Counted from the first letter of the stretch, positions 1 through 11,389 are shown. The stretch: DNA of 64,000 nt from Sipunculus nudus (GCA_026874595.1 CM049314.1:25367729-25431728), one strand, 5' to 3'. The notes: generated by a model from the sequence alone, not told the origin. A program made the numbers and translations.

Positions 1-883
1 TTTTCTCCCATTTTCTTGAACACTTCTTTAAACAGAAAAGTCAGCTGTAGCTTACCGTCCTCAACTCCACTGACACTGACCTTACCAATTTTCATTAACC
101 AAGAATGATATAATACTTCAAGATTTTGATCTTTTTGTGGGTTTAACATATTTTGTTTCATACCGGCCACATACATATGCCACAAATTTCAGAAAAAAAT
201 AGTAATTGTGTCAGGGAGAGAATTCTCGTGTGCCCAAAGATTACACATCAGTAGTAGGATAGCAGGGAAGCGGCTCAAATCGGTCAGCTCCCCCGATTCT
301 TTAATCCTAACTAAAAGACTGTCAGAATGAGATTGATCTATTTATTCAAAATAGTTATGTATGTACTGGGAGACACCTTAAGAGCTAAATCCTTTCACCA
401 ACACATGATTATCAGGCAAGTATGCTTTGTCCTCTACATCAGGGAAATGGTAAGAAGGTGAAAGTCTAGATGTAATTAATATAGTGGCTCTCTGAGTATT
501 TTTCTGTGTGCTATGTTTGTAATATCTTTAGAGGTGTACTCTAGATACTCAACATTGCCTTCAAAGACTACCAATGGGTCTTTAGAGAATTGTGATTTCT
601 TACTGTACAACTGACTGGTTGTTCCAGAATCTATGCAGTACTGATGTTGTATGACATCTTGTAGCTTCATTCCTTTTTTAACATATCGTAAAAATATAAA
701 AAGAACATATTTGAATTTAGAAAATAAATTGTTTTCCTGTTTTGACACCACTGCATCCTTTTTCAGCCATCTTTTCTGAACAACTTTACACCAGTTCACA
801 GGCAGATTCTGGACCAGCGTTGATTTGCCTGAACCCGCCATACTCTGGAGAAACACAAAGGTACCTGCAATTTCTCCGGAGCC
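1..883 (-). pseudogene. NACHT (NLR-like) NTPase pseudogene, truncated by the window edge
   Basis: An exon starts at 883 after a good acceptor (AG at 885-884). It encodes a Walker A loop (AGSGKST), a FKYVLFIFLR strand and a degenerate Walker B (LVVFEG then VEYLEY). In an A-run near 498-502 the frame shifts by one. The next frame carries ATILITSRL (sensor-1 region), VLVKGFS, a YIHNYFE motif, RIKESGELTDLSRFPAILLLMC and an IGKVSVSG segment, in the order usual for NACHT domains and their winged-helix tail, down to base 1. That frame has in-frame stops at 380-378, 344-342 and 191-189. NACHT proteins are STAND ATPases that oligomerise in innate immune sensing; this copy cannot encode one unless these are sequence errors. 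The family is clear; the precise NLR subtype is not. Confidence 0.85.
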
Positions 884-1026
884 CTGTTTGAAAAAGAATT
901 ATCAAAGTTATTTAATAGAATATCTTTTGCTTTGGGTCAAATTTTCCTTTGTTAGACATATGGGATATACTATGGGACTACAGAATGGAAACAAGGTTTT
1001 GAGCTCAGGGTTGTCTGTAAATTATT

Positions 1027-1243
1027 CTAGGGAATCCCCACACTGGTATGTACTCCCTTCTTGGAAATATCATTACTGTACATCTCACACTGGTCAATAG
1101 GGAGCGAAAGTCTCGTTTTATCTCTATTGAAAGGAGGTAGAAAAGGCCTGTTCCAAAATACTTCCGGAGACACCCTCATGACAACAACGTGTTGTGGGGT
1201 CAGCTTTTCACAGAACACAGCGATTCCAAACGTTTGAGTTTGC
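1027..1243 (-). other. possible upstream exon of the NACHT relic
   Basis: An open stretch follows a clear acceptor (TTACAG, exon from 1243) and reads about 70 residues including FGIAVFCEKLTPQHVVVMRV before a stop at 1027. It lies on the same strand 150-350 bp upstream of the NACHT exon. I do not recognise the domain. The donor is unclear, so the exon end is approximate. It may be the preceding exon of the same gene or an unrelated fragment. Confidence 0.35.
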
Positions 1244-1613
1244 TGTAACATAAAGAGAACGGTTATATTGTAACTTTTGGATACAATTCATCAATACGTT
1301 CCCCTGTTAATGCTTGGTTTAGCTTGTTCCCGGTTTCACTGAGGCTACGCCCGCATTGCAGTGACGTTGCTTTGTAAACAAACCATCGGTTTAAAGTATG
1401 TAGGCCTGAACATATACTTTTATCGGGCTTTATGAATGGAATATTATATTTTGTGTAATTATTGATTACAGAGATTTAAAGTCTGCTATGTAGGATTGGT
1501 AAAAATACATATTTGGTAAAAAAGCGCAGTCCTTGGATACCGGAGCAAGCCCGTTAGCCATCATACATATAGCCTAGGCCTCGGCTATATTTGATAATAA
1601 AAATTATAATAAC

Positions 1614-1654
<41 letters not shown>

Positions 1655-2020
1655 TATTATTTAGTTTTTAGGAACATTAAGATATAATAATAAAGTAACG
1701 TATTATTATAAAAAAAATGAAATGTGTTAGCCGATTGAAATTAAATTAGTAAAAGTCAAAAACAAAAAAACCGAGAAATTCCATGGGTAAGTAATGATAT
1801 ACAATTAATTACATTATATGAATAAATACACATCATAATTTAAAATAATAAATATATATATATATATATTTGAAATTTATATATATTCATTTATGTTGCA
1901 TTTATTCACTATACTATCATACCCGGTATATATATTTTATATTTTGTAAGAAATATGATACTATAATTTTAAATTCGTTATTATAATATATTTTGTATAA
2001 AAGTATGGAAAATGTCTAAA

Positions 2021-2024
<4 letters not shown>
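1244..2024. other. AT-rich spacer with (TAA)n
   Basis: No coding signal is seen. It contains a TAA trinucleotide tract at about 1617-1647 and short TA runs near 1854-1870. Confidence 0.6.

Positions 2025-2100
<76 letters not shown>
2025..2100. repeat. (TA)n microsatellite
   Basis: About 38 TA units, pure, ending exactly where the CAG-terminal element at 2101 begins. Confidence 0.95.
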
Positions 2101-2105
<5 letters not shown>

Positions 2106-3523
2106 ATGGGTCCTATAACAAAAGTTCTATTATTATAACTTTTATTCTTAATATATCTATTACAATTACTATTACATCATTTTTTCATCTATTACTATTA
2201 GTATTACTATTACTTGGCTTCTGTTACTGTAACTATTACTTTACTTTCAAATAGTGATATGCTGACCTATATACATTAGTGGTGATACTTTAATATATTT
2301 TCGTATGTTTAAATTGCAACTTTTGGAATTTTTATTCTCCATTTAAAATGAAATTAATTAGTTTTAAATCCCATAGTAGAAATTATAGCTTTCTCTTATC
2401 TCTTTCATTGATTGACACCATCCGGCCAAGTTCAGCATTATATCTAGCCAGTTGATGATCAGGCCAACATAAACCCAGTTTCAGTATGTTCATATTCACC
2501 ACGGTTATAGACACTTTTTTTTACATTTAATAACTAAAACTGAAATAAAAAAAACTTCATGTTCAGTAGTTTGTAAAGAATAAAGAGTGAGGGTTGAATA
2601 ATCATGAAATACAAAAATACTGAAGTAGTGTTTGGTGTAATTTAATAAAATTAAATACTCTTAAGTACCAGTTCAACAAACACGAACCCAGTAATATACA
2701 TGTCTCTCTGTATAGCTTTTAATTATAGAATATACAATGTGCACATAGTTCTTCCTTCGTGTAGAATTCAAATTTAACCTATTCATGTTCATAAAAACAC
2801 AGAAGTCTGTGAATTTTGTAGCATCCACTTATTTTCTACACCTTGTTATATTATTCCATTTAAATTTATCTCGAGCAGGTGTTTATTACACGTGAGAAAC
2901 ACACCCGGTAAGATTTGTACAAGCCATTGTACTTAGACTGCAATATTGGTGAGTATACAAACAGGGCCTTATTAACTGTCTGTGGCACCACTCATTAACT
3001 CTTCAGGGGTTATCTACTATCAGACAGTCTACCTCTGAAGTACTCAAATATCAGCACACTGCAGTAGCACTGTCTATAACTTCAGTTGACAATAACTTGC
3101 CCCACACAATGCATGTGTAACTGACCAAGCACTATTGCATTGTATAGGCCTACCGACCATGCCTAGTTACTGGATCTGCAATCAAAGCTAACGGCAGGGT
3201 TTTTCTAATTTGTAATCACCAAAAGCTAATGCCTGATATGACCCCTGTGCATTGGACCATGACATGCATCTAGCATGAACTAATCACACAACATTTTTAG
3301 CCCTTTCCTGCTTTTCAATATATTCAAACAATCCATCCCTAATATGTTTTGGTCAGGGGGTTGTAATAGTTAAAGTAATAGCCATAATTATGTTACTTAG
3401 TGTTCTTTTAATATAACTGTTACCATTACAGGTTTAAATTTGTTGTCTATTACTATTAATATTACTACTACTAAAACTTGTAATTATCTATTACTATTAC
3501 ATATTACTATAACCCCATCCCTG
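2101..3523. mobile_element. hAT-like non-autonomous element
   Basis: The left end reads CAGAGATGGG and the right end, reverse complemented, reads CAGGGATGGGG. Both lie directly against TA-repeat DNA, so an 8-bp TA target duplication is possible but cannot be proven. Subterminal TTACTATTAC-type repeats occur at both ends (about 2150-2250 and 3360-3510). Terminal CAGRGATG with short subterminal repeats is typical of hAT elements. No transposase is present in the 1.4-kb interior. The boundary call is inference from the two ends. Confidence 0.5.
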
Positions 3524-3984
3524 ATATATATATATATATATATACATACATATATATATGTATATATATACATGTATTTATATACATGTATATATGTGTG
3601 TGTGTATTTGGAAAATGTATTTTCGTGCAAATAAAATACATTTATTATCTTTCGAATATAAATATTAAATATATTATAATTTATGCATTATGTACATCTA
3701 TAATGTAATATATAATACAATACAAAATCTGTCGTATCCATTTGATGTTAATCTATAAATATATGTAAACAGTATACATGCTTGTATGTATGTATTCATT
3801 GTATATTTTATGTATACATATATTATTTACATATATTAATTTCATATTATATATATTTAATATATATATATATATATTATGTATATTATATTTGTATATT
3901 TATAATGAATGTATTTAAGTTTTGAATATATATTTTATATATTCTATGTTATATATTTATATTTTATATATTACATTATATATA

Positions 3985-4022
<38 letters not shown>

Positions 4023-4185
4023 TTGATAAATTTTATATAAGGCAATATATTTTGCATATTTATAATATATTTTTAATATATTTTATATTATATAAAATTA
4101 TATTATTATATATATTTTGTATATATATAAAATATTATTTATATTTTTTAATATTTTATGTATTTTAAATATATATTATATTTGA

Positions 4186-4238
<53 letters not shown>

Positions 4239-4336
4239 TTTATATTATATACATCCCATGAAAAATATTTTATATTTTTTTGACTGGTTGGATTAAAATA
4301 TCTATCAATATTATCAGTATCTGTCACTATCCGTAT
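3524..4336. repeat. very AT-rich, TA-dominated spacer
   Basis: Long imperfect TA/TATTTATA stretches, with purer (TA)n tracts at about 3524-3562, 3986-4016 and 4189-4232. Nothing codes. The last four bases (4333-4336, GTAT) are the left copy of the retrotransposon target duplication. Confidence 0.8.
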
Positions 4337-4556
4337 TGTAAGCCAACACAACACAAAAAAATATATATATTCATATCTACGAATAAAAGACACATTTAAA
4401 AGACACATGTATGGTGGCCTTAATGGCTCGATATGTTTTGATCAATAAAAGTTCTCGTTTTGTCGCTCAGCCAGGATGGCGCGTGTTTTGAGACCTCAGC
4501 AGGTTTGTGAAGCTAAATGACTGCGTTTCCCCTGTGTTTCACGTGTACGTGTTACA
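4337..4556 (+). repeat. 5' LTR
   Basis: 220 bp, TGTAAGCC...GTGTTACA, matching 11172-11389 along its whole length. AATAAA at 4444-4449 is a candidate poly(A) signal. Confidence 0.95.
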
Positions 4557-4560
4557 TAAT

Positions 4561-4578
4561 TGGTGGCAGCGGTGGGTT
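4561..4578 (+). other. probable primer-binding site
   Basis: TGGTGGCAGCGGTGGG begins four bases after the 5' LTR. TGG at the start matches the CCA end of a tRNA. The tRNA species cannot be named from sequence alone. Confidence 0.6.
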
Positions 4579-4593
4579 ATATCCAGTTGAAGA

Positions 4594-4866
4594 TTGCTTA
4601 TGCACAAGAGGAAGCGTGGACGGCCGCGAAAAGCAAATCTCAACAAAATGCCTGATGAACCCGTGTCTCACGGACTGGTTGCTTCACCCGCCATGTTTAG
4701 TGGAGGAGAAGGCGAGGACTTTGACAGGTGGGTCAGAAGTTTTGAACGTATAGTTAAAGCCAATCAGTGGCCTAGTGAACGTTTTATGTCCATATTACCG
4801 GCGTATCTCTCTGGTAAGGCGGCGGACCTGTGCGATTCCATTGACACGTCTGATATGAGAATTACG
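4594..4866 (+). pseudogene. gag: gag, 5' part
   Basis: Codes for the N-terminal gag region: a basic KRKRGRPRK stretch, then a capsid-like segment with GEGEDFDRWVRSFERIV and LPAYLSGKAADL, typical of Ty3/Gypsy gag. The frame ends at a stop at 4864-4866. Gag similarity continues immediately in another frame, so the reading frame is broken near 4855-4862. An internal ATG near 4648 is an alternative start. Confidence 0.75.
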
Positions 4867-4901
4867 ATCAGTTAAAAACCCAACTATCAAAACTATTAGA
4901 C

Positions 4902-5550
4902 CCAGAGGAGTGTCAAAGAGTTCATTACTCCGACCTGTTTATTAGACAGATGGGGGCTACAGAGAGTGTGGACAGTTACGCCAAAGATATAGCCAAGGTG
5001 GTTCGAAAAGCCTATGGAGACAAAATTCCTCCAGAGCATCGCCTAACATTACAACGGGAACACTTCCTCCATGGTTTAAATAATGACCTCCAGGCAAAAG
5101 TGCTAGAAGCATTTTTGCACTCCAGAGGAGTGTCAAAGAGTTCATTACTCCGACCTGTTTATTAGACAGATGGGGGCTACAGAGAGTGTGGACAGTTACG
5201 CCAAAGATATAGCCAAGGTTGTTCGAAAAGCCTATGGAGACAAAATTCCTCCAGAGCATCGCCTAACATTACAACGGGAACACTTCCTCCATGGTTTAAA
5301 TAATGACCTCCAGGCAAAAGTGCTAGAAGCATTTTTGCACTCCAGAGGAGTGTCAAAGAGTTCATTACTCCGACCTGTTTATTAGACAGATGGGGGCTAC
5401 AGAGAGTGTGGACAGTTACGCCAAAGATATAGCCAAGGTTGTTCGAAAAGCCTATGGAGACAAAATTCCTCCAGAGCATCGCCTAACATTACAACGGGAA
5501 CACTTCCTCCATGGTTTAAATAATGACCTCCAGGCAAAAGTGCTAGAAGC
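4902..5550 (+). repeat. gag: 220-bp tandem triplication inside gag
   Basis: Three copies start at 4902, 5122 and 5342 with a period of exactly 220 bp. Copies 1 and 2 end in the same 11-bp filler (5111-5121 and 5331-5341) that is absent after copy 3. 220 is not a multiple of three, so copies 1 and 2 each read into a stop (the 71-residue frames from 4950 and 5170). The copies are almost identical; a G/T difference separates copy 1 (AAGGTGG) from copies 2 and 3 (AAGGTTG). Confidence 0.95.
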
Positions 5551-6205
5551 TTCGCCAAAATCTTTCGATGAATCCTGTAGTATCGCTAGACATAGGGAGA
5601 TGCTGATAGCGATGGAGAAGCAGAGAAAGGATGCTCCAGCCACAACATCGGATTCACAAGATAGTGACCTTGCCAGGTGCATTAAAGACTTAACATATGA
5701 GCTTAGAAGTTTTAAGCTGTCAAAAGATCTACATAGTAGTCAACCACTGGAGCCCGTCACTCCTCAGAGGGAGCACGATGTAACAGACACTACTAGACAG
5801 CGGTCAAGATGGCCAAGACGCACTCAGGACGGCAGGCCCATTTGTCATTTCTGTGGTAGAGCTGGGCATATACGTGCTTCATGTCCAGAGTGGAATGCCA
5901 TGCAGCAAACGCAGGGTGCTCCTTCCCGTCAACGTGACCAGCGTGCAAATATTTCGACGAACTATGTGCATGGTCCAGCTTACGCACCGCAACAGATGGG
6001 CTACCAGCAGCCATACACACAGCACCCAACGTATGTTCAAGTGCCAGTATTTCCACAGCCCATGATGCAGCCCAACCCACAGCCTTGTGGAACGTATGGT
6101 CAGCTAAGTCAACCAACAGAGGGTAGTCATTTAAACTACAGCCGGCTGCCTCCACCGGGACCAGGCGGGCAGCCACCAGTGAGTCATCCCCGTCCCGACA
6201 AGTGA
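5390..6205 (+). pseudogene. gag: gag, 3' part with CCHC zinc knuckle
   Basis: 271 residues open from the third tandem copy. It covers the end of the capsid-like region, a charged linker, then one zinc knuckle CHFCGRAGHIRASC (CX2CX4HX4C, about residues 150-163) that would bind the RNA genome. A Gln/Pro/Tyr-rich tail follows. The stop at 6203-6205 lies inside the protease frame, which is -1 to gag; this fits the common gag-pro frameshift arrangement, though no slippery site was identified. The true gag start is upstream of the triplication, so this frame is only the 3' portion. Confidence 0.85.
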
Positions 6206-7341
6206 CTTTTTCACAAAATACAGTAAATGTCAATATGCACTTAAATGACACTCCAGTGGTTGCATGTGTTGATACAGGTTCATGTATTACTTTCATAAGT
6301 CAAGACTTGTATTTAAAATTGTTAGATGCACCACCATTGAAACAGTGTAATTTAAAAGCAACATCAGTCACCGGTGACTCATTAAAGATTAATGGTCTGG
6401 TAGAATTAAAATACACATTGCCAGGAAAGTGTTTTATCTATCCAACTTTGGTGATAAGTAACACTGACAAGAATGTACCATGTTTACTTGGGATTGACTT
6501 CATGAGTAGTACAGGGTTGGAAATTGATTTTTCTGCTAAAAGGGTAAAATGTAAAGGGGTTGAAATACCATGTATGTTCCCTACTGAATGTATCTCAAGT
6601 ATTTCCAGGGAGTCTGTAACAGGCAATGACACTCAACCAAAGCTGTATTCAGTCACGGCTGCTGAAAGTGTGACAATTCCTGGTAGATCTGAGGTGATAC
6701 TTGTTGGCAAGATAAACCTAGAGAATGGTAAAACCAGCTTAAATGGACAGGAAGGTATTTTATACCCTGTTAATAAGTTTACAGAGAGATACAATTTACA
6801 TGCTGCTAGAGTGCTGACATGTGTACAACCACATAATGGGGAACTTTATGTGCCAGTCAGGGTTGCGAATTTTCAGGAGATACCTGTTAAAGTATATCGC
6901 TACTCTACATTAGTTAATTATGAGCCAGAGTTAGTGTCAGATATTAAAGCCAACCAGGGTAGTGGTGTTGTAGTGAATAAGGGTGGCACTCAAGATGGTA
7001 TTCACAGAGTAGATAGGCATAACCGGGTTGATTTTGATGAGACGAATGTACATGATGTCAGGTCAAGTGCTAGAACAAATGACAGTAACTTAGATGAGAA
7101 ACAAAGTGAAATATTGCAATCATTATTGCATGAGTATGATGATATATTTGCAGCTTCACTTAATGAGCTTGGCCGTACTGATATCGTACAACACTCCATA
7201 GACACCGGTACGGCATCAGCAATTTATCAGCGTCCCTACCGTGTACCGTATGCGCAGCGAGACTCTATGAAAGGCAAATTGATCAAATGTTGGACAGTGA
7301 TATCATCAACCCATCACATAGTCCATGGGCATCGCCGGTAG
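6202..7341 (+). pseudogene. pro: retroviral-type aspartic protease plus first residues of RT
   Basis: Near residue 24 the frame carries VDTGS, the catalytic motif of retropepsins, then CLLGIDFM, the flap/second-half motif. The last ~50 residues hold the region just before RT (SIDTGTASAIYQRPYRVPYAQRD), after which the product becomes unrelated and stops at 7341. RT homology continues in the frame of 7287, so a one-base shift near 7269-7275 separates protease from polymerase. Protease would mature Gag and Pol. The GTG at 6202 is only where the overlapping frame begins, because pro is probably made by frameshifting from gag. Confidence 0.85.
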
Positions 7342-9857
7342 TTGTTGTTAGGAAGAAGTCCGGCGAGGACCGCTTTTGTGTAGATTTCAGGAAAGTTAAT
7401 GCCATCTCTAAGAGAGATGTATACCCCCTGCCAAGGGTGGACGAAACATTAGATTTGCTAGGTGGGGCACAGTATTATAGTACATTAGACTTTCGCTCCG
7501 GCTATTGGCAGATGGAGGTCAGACCGGAAGATCGCGAGAAAACCGCGTTTACGACGCCTTTCGGTTTATTTGAATTCAACGTCCTTCCGTTTGGTTTGTC
7601 GTCGGCCGCTGCCAGTTTCCAACGCCTGATGTCGATATTGTTGAGTGGCCTTCAGTGGCGCACCTGCCTCATATATCTCGATGATGTGCTGGTTATCTCC
7701 AGTACATTTTCGGAACATATAGTACGGTTACGCGAGATATTTGATCGCCTTAGGGCAGCCGACCTAAAATTGAACCCAGCTAAGTGCCATTTTTGCAGGT
7801 CATCAGTAGTGTATCTAGGACATGTTGTCGCGCCAAACGGCATAAGGCCAGATCCGGAAAAGGTAGCCGCCATTCAGCAGTACCCGCGACCAAAATCGGT
7901 GACCGATGTGCGAGCGTGGTGTGGCCTTGCATCATTTTACCGGAAGTACGTAAAGAATTTTAGTCAATTAGCAGGGCCACTCCATCGTCTGACGCGAAAA
8001 GGGGCGGAATTCGTGTGGACATCCAAATGTGAAAACGCTTTTTGCTCTCTAAAAGAAGCCTTAGTTACTGTCCCGGTTCTCCAGTACCCAGACTTTTCTA
8101 TTGATTTCACTCTTGAAACAGATGCGTCAAATCGTGGTTTGGGTGCTGTACTTTCTCAAAATGGTAAGGTTATTGGGTACGCTAGCCGGACATTGAACAA
8201 ACACGAAAAGAATTATTCGACCATCGAAAAAGAATGTTCGACGATTGTATGGGCTATAAAGTATTTTAGGCCCTATCTGTTTGGTCGTCGGTTCCAAGTA
8301 AGATCGGATCACAAGCCTCTCCAGTGGTTACGTAGTCTGAAAGATCCGGTAGGGCGGTTAGCTAGATGGGCTCTCCTGCTTCAGGAGTATGACTTTGAAG
8401 TTTTACATAAGCCGGGTTCTGCCAACAAAAATACCGACGGGCTTTCCAGGGGGCCAATCGAACAGCAAGACATCATTTGTGATGAAATACCTACCTGTAT
8501 GGTGAATGTAGAAGCCCCAGGTATGGATGTTTCCGCTAAAGCCCAGAGACAGGACCCAGACCTCCAAGTGATTATCAGGGAGCTAGAGAAAGGGGGACCA
8601 GACCATGGTACCCAGAAATCTGAATACACATTCGTATCTAATACGCTGTATCATGTGGGCCCAGTAGATGATAAGGGTATACAAAGCCTTAGACTTGTAG
8701 TGCCAAAGGACCTAAGGCACGATGTTATATATGCATGCCATGACGAGTTAGTTAGTGGGCACTTGGGTTTCGATAAAACCTATGCCAAGGTCAGGAATCG
8801 CTACTTCTGGCCCAAGATGCGAAAAGATGTCTTTGAATATTGTAGGACTTGCCCCGATTGCCAGTCCAGGAAAACACCTCCGAACCTGGGACGGGCCCCT
8901 ATGATACCTTTACCCGCAGTCGATGAGCCTTATGAGAGAACAGCCATTGACGTGCTAGGACCTTTACCACAGACCGAAAGAGGGAATCGTTATATCATTG
9001 TTTGTACTGACTATTTAACTCGTTGGCCTGAGGCCTTGGCGGTTCCTAATGCTACTGCCGAGACAATAGCAGAATTGTTCGTTGAACAGATAATGTGTCG
9101 CCATGGTGCGCCAAGCGTGCTGTTATCAGACCAGGGTAGTAATTTCTTATCAACACTGGTCAAGGAAGTCTGTGAACTGCTTGGGACTTCACGTGTAAGA
9201 ACTAGTCCGTACCACCCCCAGACTGACGGTGCTGTGGAGAGGATGAATAAGACCCTTGCCAATATGTTGTCCATGTATGTGAGTGAAGGTCTCAATGATT
9301 GGGACCGGTTTCTCTCTTTTGCACTTTTTGCATACAGAACAAGTGTGCATTCATCGGTCAAGGAAACTCCCTTTTTCCTACTTTACGGGAGGTATGCTCG
9401 GTTACCCTTAGACGTGACACTTAAATCGCCATATCGGCTTCTGGCCGACTGCGGAAATTATAAAGACTTCATGACCTTAATGTTGCCAAAGGCACGGGCC
9501 TTAGCAAAAGAAAATTTAATGGCCGCTCGAGAACGGCAAAAGAAATCCTATGATAGGGTCACGCGTAAATGTCTTAAGTACCAACCAGGTGATCGTGTCT
9601 ATGTCCATAATCCTTCGGTGAAGAAAGGGTTAACCTCAAAATTCAGACATGCCTGGCATGGGCCTTTTATTATATCACGGCACACTTCACCAGTAAATGT
9701 TGAACTAGTAGACCCTGACGGACAATCACAGGTAGTTCATGTGAACCGTCTTAAGCCAGCATACGTGCGAGAATGGTCTACCCAGACTGAGGCTGATTCT
9801 GATGATGAGTGGAGTTCAGAGGATGAAGTTCCCTTAGCTAGGCTGGCTAGGCAGTGA
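7287..9857 (+). CDS. pol: Pol: reverse transcriptase, RNase H, integrase
   Basis: 856 residues without a stop. RT spans about 1-200, with DFRKVN, FRSGYWQ, PFGL and catalytic YLDD at 130-133. RNase H spans about 265-390, with TDAS, the EKE region, SDHKP and TDGLSR. The integrase zinc finger has H485, H492, C522 and C525. The integrase core has D555, D615 and E651, with exactly 35 residues between the last two. A GPY/F-like segment lies at about 785-825 (HGPFIIS, VNRLKP), followed by an acidic tail. These copy the RNA into DNA and insert it. The listed start is just the first in-frame ATG; the true N-terminus joins the upstream frame across the break near 7270. All catalytic residues are kept. 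Confidence 0.95.
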   Translation: MLDSDIINPSHSPWASPVVVVRKKSGEDRFCVDFRKVNAISKRDVYPLPRVDETLDLLGGAQYYSTLDFRSGYWQMEVRPEDREKTAFTTPFGLFEFNVLPFGLSSAAASFQRLMSILLSGLQWRTCLIYLDDVLVISSTFSEHIVRLREIFDRLRAADLKLNPAKCHFCRSSVVYLGHVVAPNGIRPDPEKVAAIQQYPRPKSVTDVRAWCGLASFYRKYVKNFSQLAGPLHRLTRKGAEFVWTSKCENAFCSLKEALVTVPVLQYPDFSIDFTLETDASNRGLGAVLSQNGKVIGYASRTLNKHEKNYSTIEKECSTIVWAIKYFRPYLFGRRFQVRSDHKPLQWLRSLKDPVGRLARWALLLQEYDFEVLHKPGSANKNTDGLSRGPIEQQDIICDEIPTCMVNVEAPGMDVSAKAQRQDPDLQVIIRELEKGGPDHGTQKSEYTFVSNTLYHVGPVDDKGIQSLRLVVPKDLRHDVIYACHDELVSGHLGFDKTYAKVRNRYFWPKMRKDVFEYCRTCPDCQSRKTPPNLGRAPMIPLPAVDEPYERTAIDVLGPLPQTERGNRYIIVCTDYLTRWPEALAVPNATAETIAELFVEQIMCRHGAPSVLLSDQGSNFLSTLVKEVCELLGTSRVRTSPYHPQTDGAVERMNKTLANMLSMYVSEGLNDWDRFLSFALFAYRTSVHSSVKETPFFLLYGRYARLPLDVTLKSPYRLLADCGNYKDFMTLMLPKARALAKENLMAARERQKKSYDRVTRKCLKYQPGDRVYVHNPSVKKGLTSKFRHAWHGPFIISRHTSPVNVELVDPDGQSQVVHVNRLKPAYVREWSTQTEADSDDEWSSEDEVPLARLARQ

Positions 9858-11158
9858 TGTTGTATATTACAGTAGGGTAGATGAGATTTTGCTCTTAATT
9901 TCCTTTTGACTATAGGCATTTGCTTTCATGTAATTATGAATGTTACATTGTGGCTGGCATAAGCACTTTTGATAGATAGCTCTGCCTGGAGCACTATGTT
10001 GAGTCGGTATATTTGCCACAATTTATATAAAATCCTACCATTGTTGTGTTGCACGAGTCTATTTTGAACCGGTCGACATCAAATTCGTGACACTTCTGTT
10101 GTTTAACTAATACTTTAACAGTTCTCTGATAATTATGGTGTAGGGTTCCATTGCTTTATCAAGATTGTATGGAAATAATATTTTCTTTTAGGCCTTGAAC
10201 CAATGTACAGTTATCAATAGTTTCTAGGTTATTCGTTCCATAACCACACTATTTTAAAATTTGTATTTTAAGTTTATTGTTATCTGAAATCTGGTAAGGT
10301 ACTGTAAGGAGCTATCAAGTCTTTGTAACCGACAGGTTTAGTTAAATGAAACTTAAAAGTTGGATACTCCAAGGCTTTTCTGTTTATAGATGTCTGTTGG
10401 TAATCTGTATTCTATATAACTTGACATGATAAGTCATCTTTATTTCCTCTTCAAACATAAGTAGTTATTCATGGTTATGCTTACATGATCATACTTACAC
10501 CCTGAATATCCAGTTAATATTATGGATAGTATTACTCAACAGCTTGATGTAAAATTACTTGTATGTATGGACAGGTTTCTTTTATGTGCAGTTTGTGTAT
10601 GACTTGTTTAACAAAAGGGAGCTTATATTTAACAGAACCACTTAAAAGGGAAAAATACCAGTAATGCTTGATAAGACATTTGTCTACAGTTGATGGTGAT
10701 GTTACAGCATATATCTAGGGAAAACATGTTTTGTAGTAATAAAAAGCGCTAAGGGATAGTTCTGAGTACCAGAGGTTACCTTGAAAATGACTGATATGTA
10801 ATAATGGTTTTAATGGTTATCTTGTGTGCTGGCCACTTGTGGTTTTTCCTGGGCTAGACTGTGTTTTCTATTAGTGACTGAAGGAGAGTTCAGGATATTG
10901 ATATTTGCTGGTTATATTTGTTGAAGTTACATCGGATAATGAACAAGGAGATGTATGGGTCTTATGCAGTGTTGAACTGGGTGTATTTCGAGGTGGTTAC
11001 GTAGTTTCTGTTTCGTGGTAAGCAGTTCAAGAAGTATATGAAATAACATTATTATCTACCTTGCCAGTATCCATCTAAATTAATTTTTTCAGTATGTCCA
11101 TGAATACTGTGGGTCTGTGTAATTCCGAACTGTCATAACCTGAGGACGGGTTTAACTT
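9858..11158 (+). other. long 3' non-coding region of the Gypsy element
   Basis: 1.3 kb between the pol stop and the polypurine tract. No open frame of useful length and no envelope-like signal was found. It is long for a Gypsy element without env. Confidence 0.7.
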
Positions 11159-11171
11159 ATGGGGGGAGAAA
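11159..11171 (+). other. polypurine tract
   Basis: A G-run followed by AGAAA ends directly at the TG of the 3' LTR, as expected for the plus-strand primer. Confidence 0.8.
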
Positions 11172-11389
11172 TGTTAGCCAACACAAAAAAATATATATAT
11201 ATTCATATCTACGAATAAAAAGACACATTTAAAAGACACATGTATGGTGGCCTTAATGGCTTGATATGTTTTGATCAATAAAAGTTTTCGTTTTGTCGCT
11301 CAGCCAGGATGGCGCGTGTTTTGAGACCTCAGCAGGTTTTTGAAGCTAAATGACTGCGTTTCCCCTGTGTTTCACGTGTACGTGTTACA
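11172..11389 (+). repeat. 3' LTR
   Basis: 218 bp, TGTTAGCC...GTGTTACA, about 98% identical to 4337-4556 by eye. It is followed by GTAT, the right target duplication. Confidence 0.95.

Larger units (their letters stand above)
4337..11389 (+). mobile_element. Ty3/Gypsy (Metaviridae-type) LTR retrotransposon, complete but disabled
   Basis: A 7.05-kb element bounded by two ~219-bp LTRs that start TG and end CA, with a 4-bp target duplication GTAT at 4333-4336 and 11390-11393. Gene order is gag (one zinc knuckle), aspartic protease, reverse transcriptase, RNase H, integrase; integrase after RNase H is the Ty3/Gypsy arrangement. No chromodomain is seen after the GPY/F-like tail. The LTRs differ by about four substitutions plus small indels, so the insertion is moderately young. 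Damage is a frame break near 4855-4862, a 220-bp triplication in gag, and a frame break near 7269-7275 at the start of RT. It sits in TA-rich DNA. Confidence 0.95.

Noticed and set aside
2012-2254. 80-codon frame rich in Tyr-Ile
   Set aside because: It is a translation of the (TA)n microsatellite.
4957-5479. Two 100-codon minus-strand frames, nearly identical
   Set aside because: They are antisense shadows of the gag triplication.
5793-6296. 167-codon minus-strand frame
   Set aside because: Antisense to gag with no domain; the plus frame has the zinc knuckle.
9858-11158. Possible envelope gene of the Gypsy element
   Set aside because: No open frame, signal sequence or membrane segment found in any frame.
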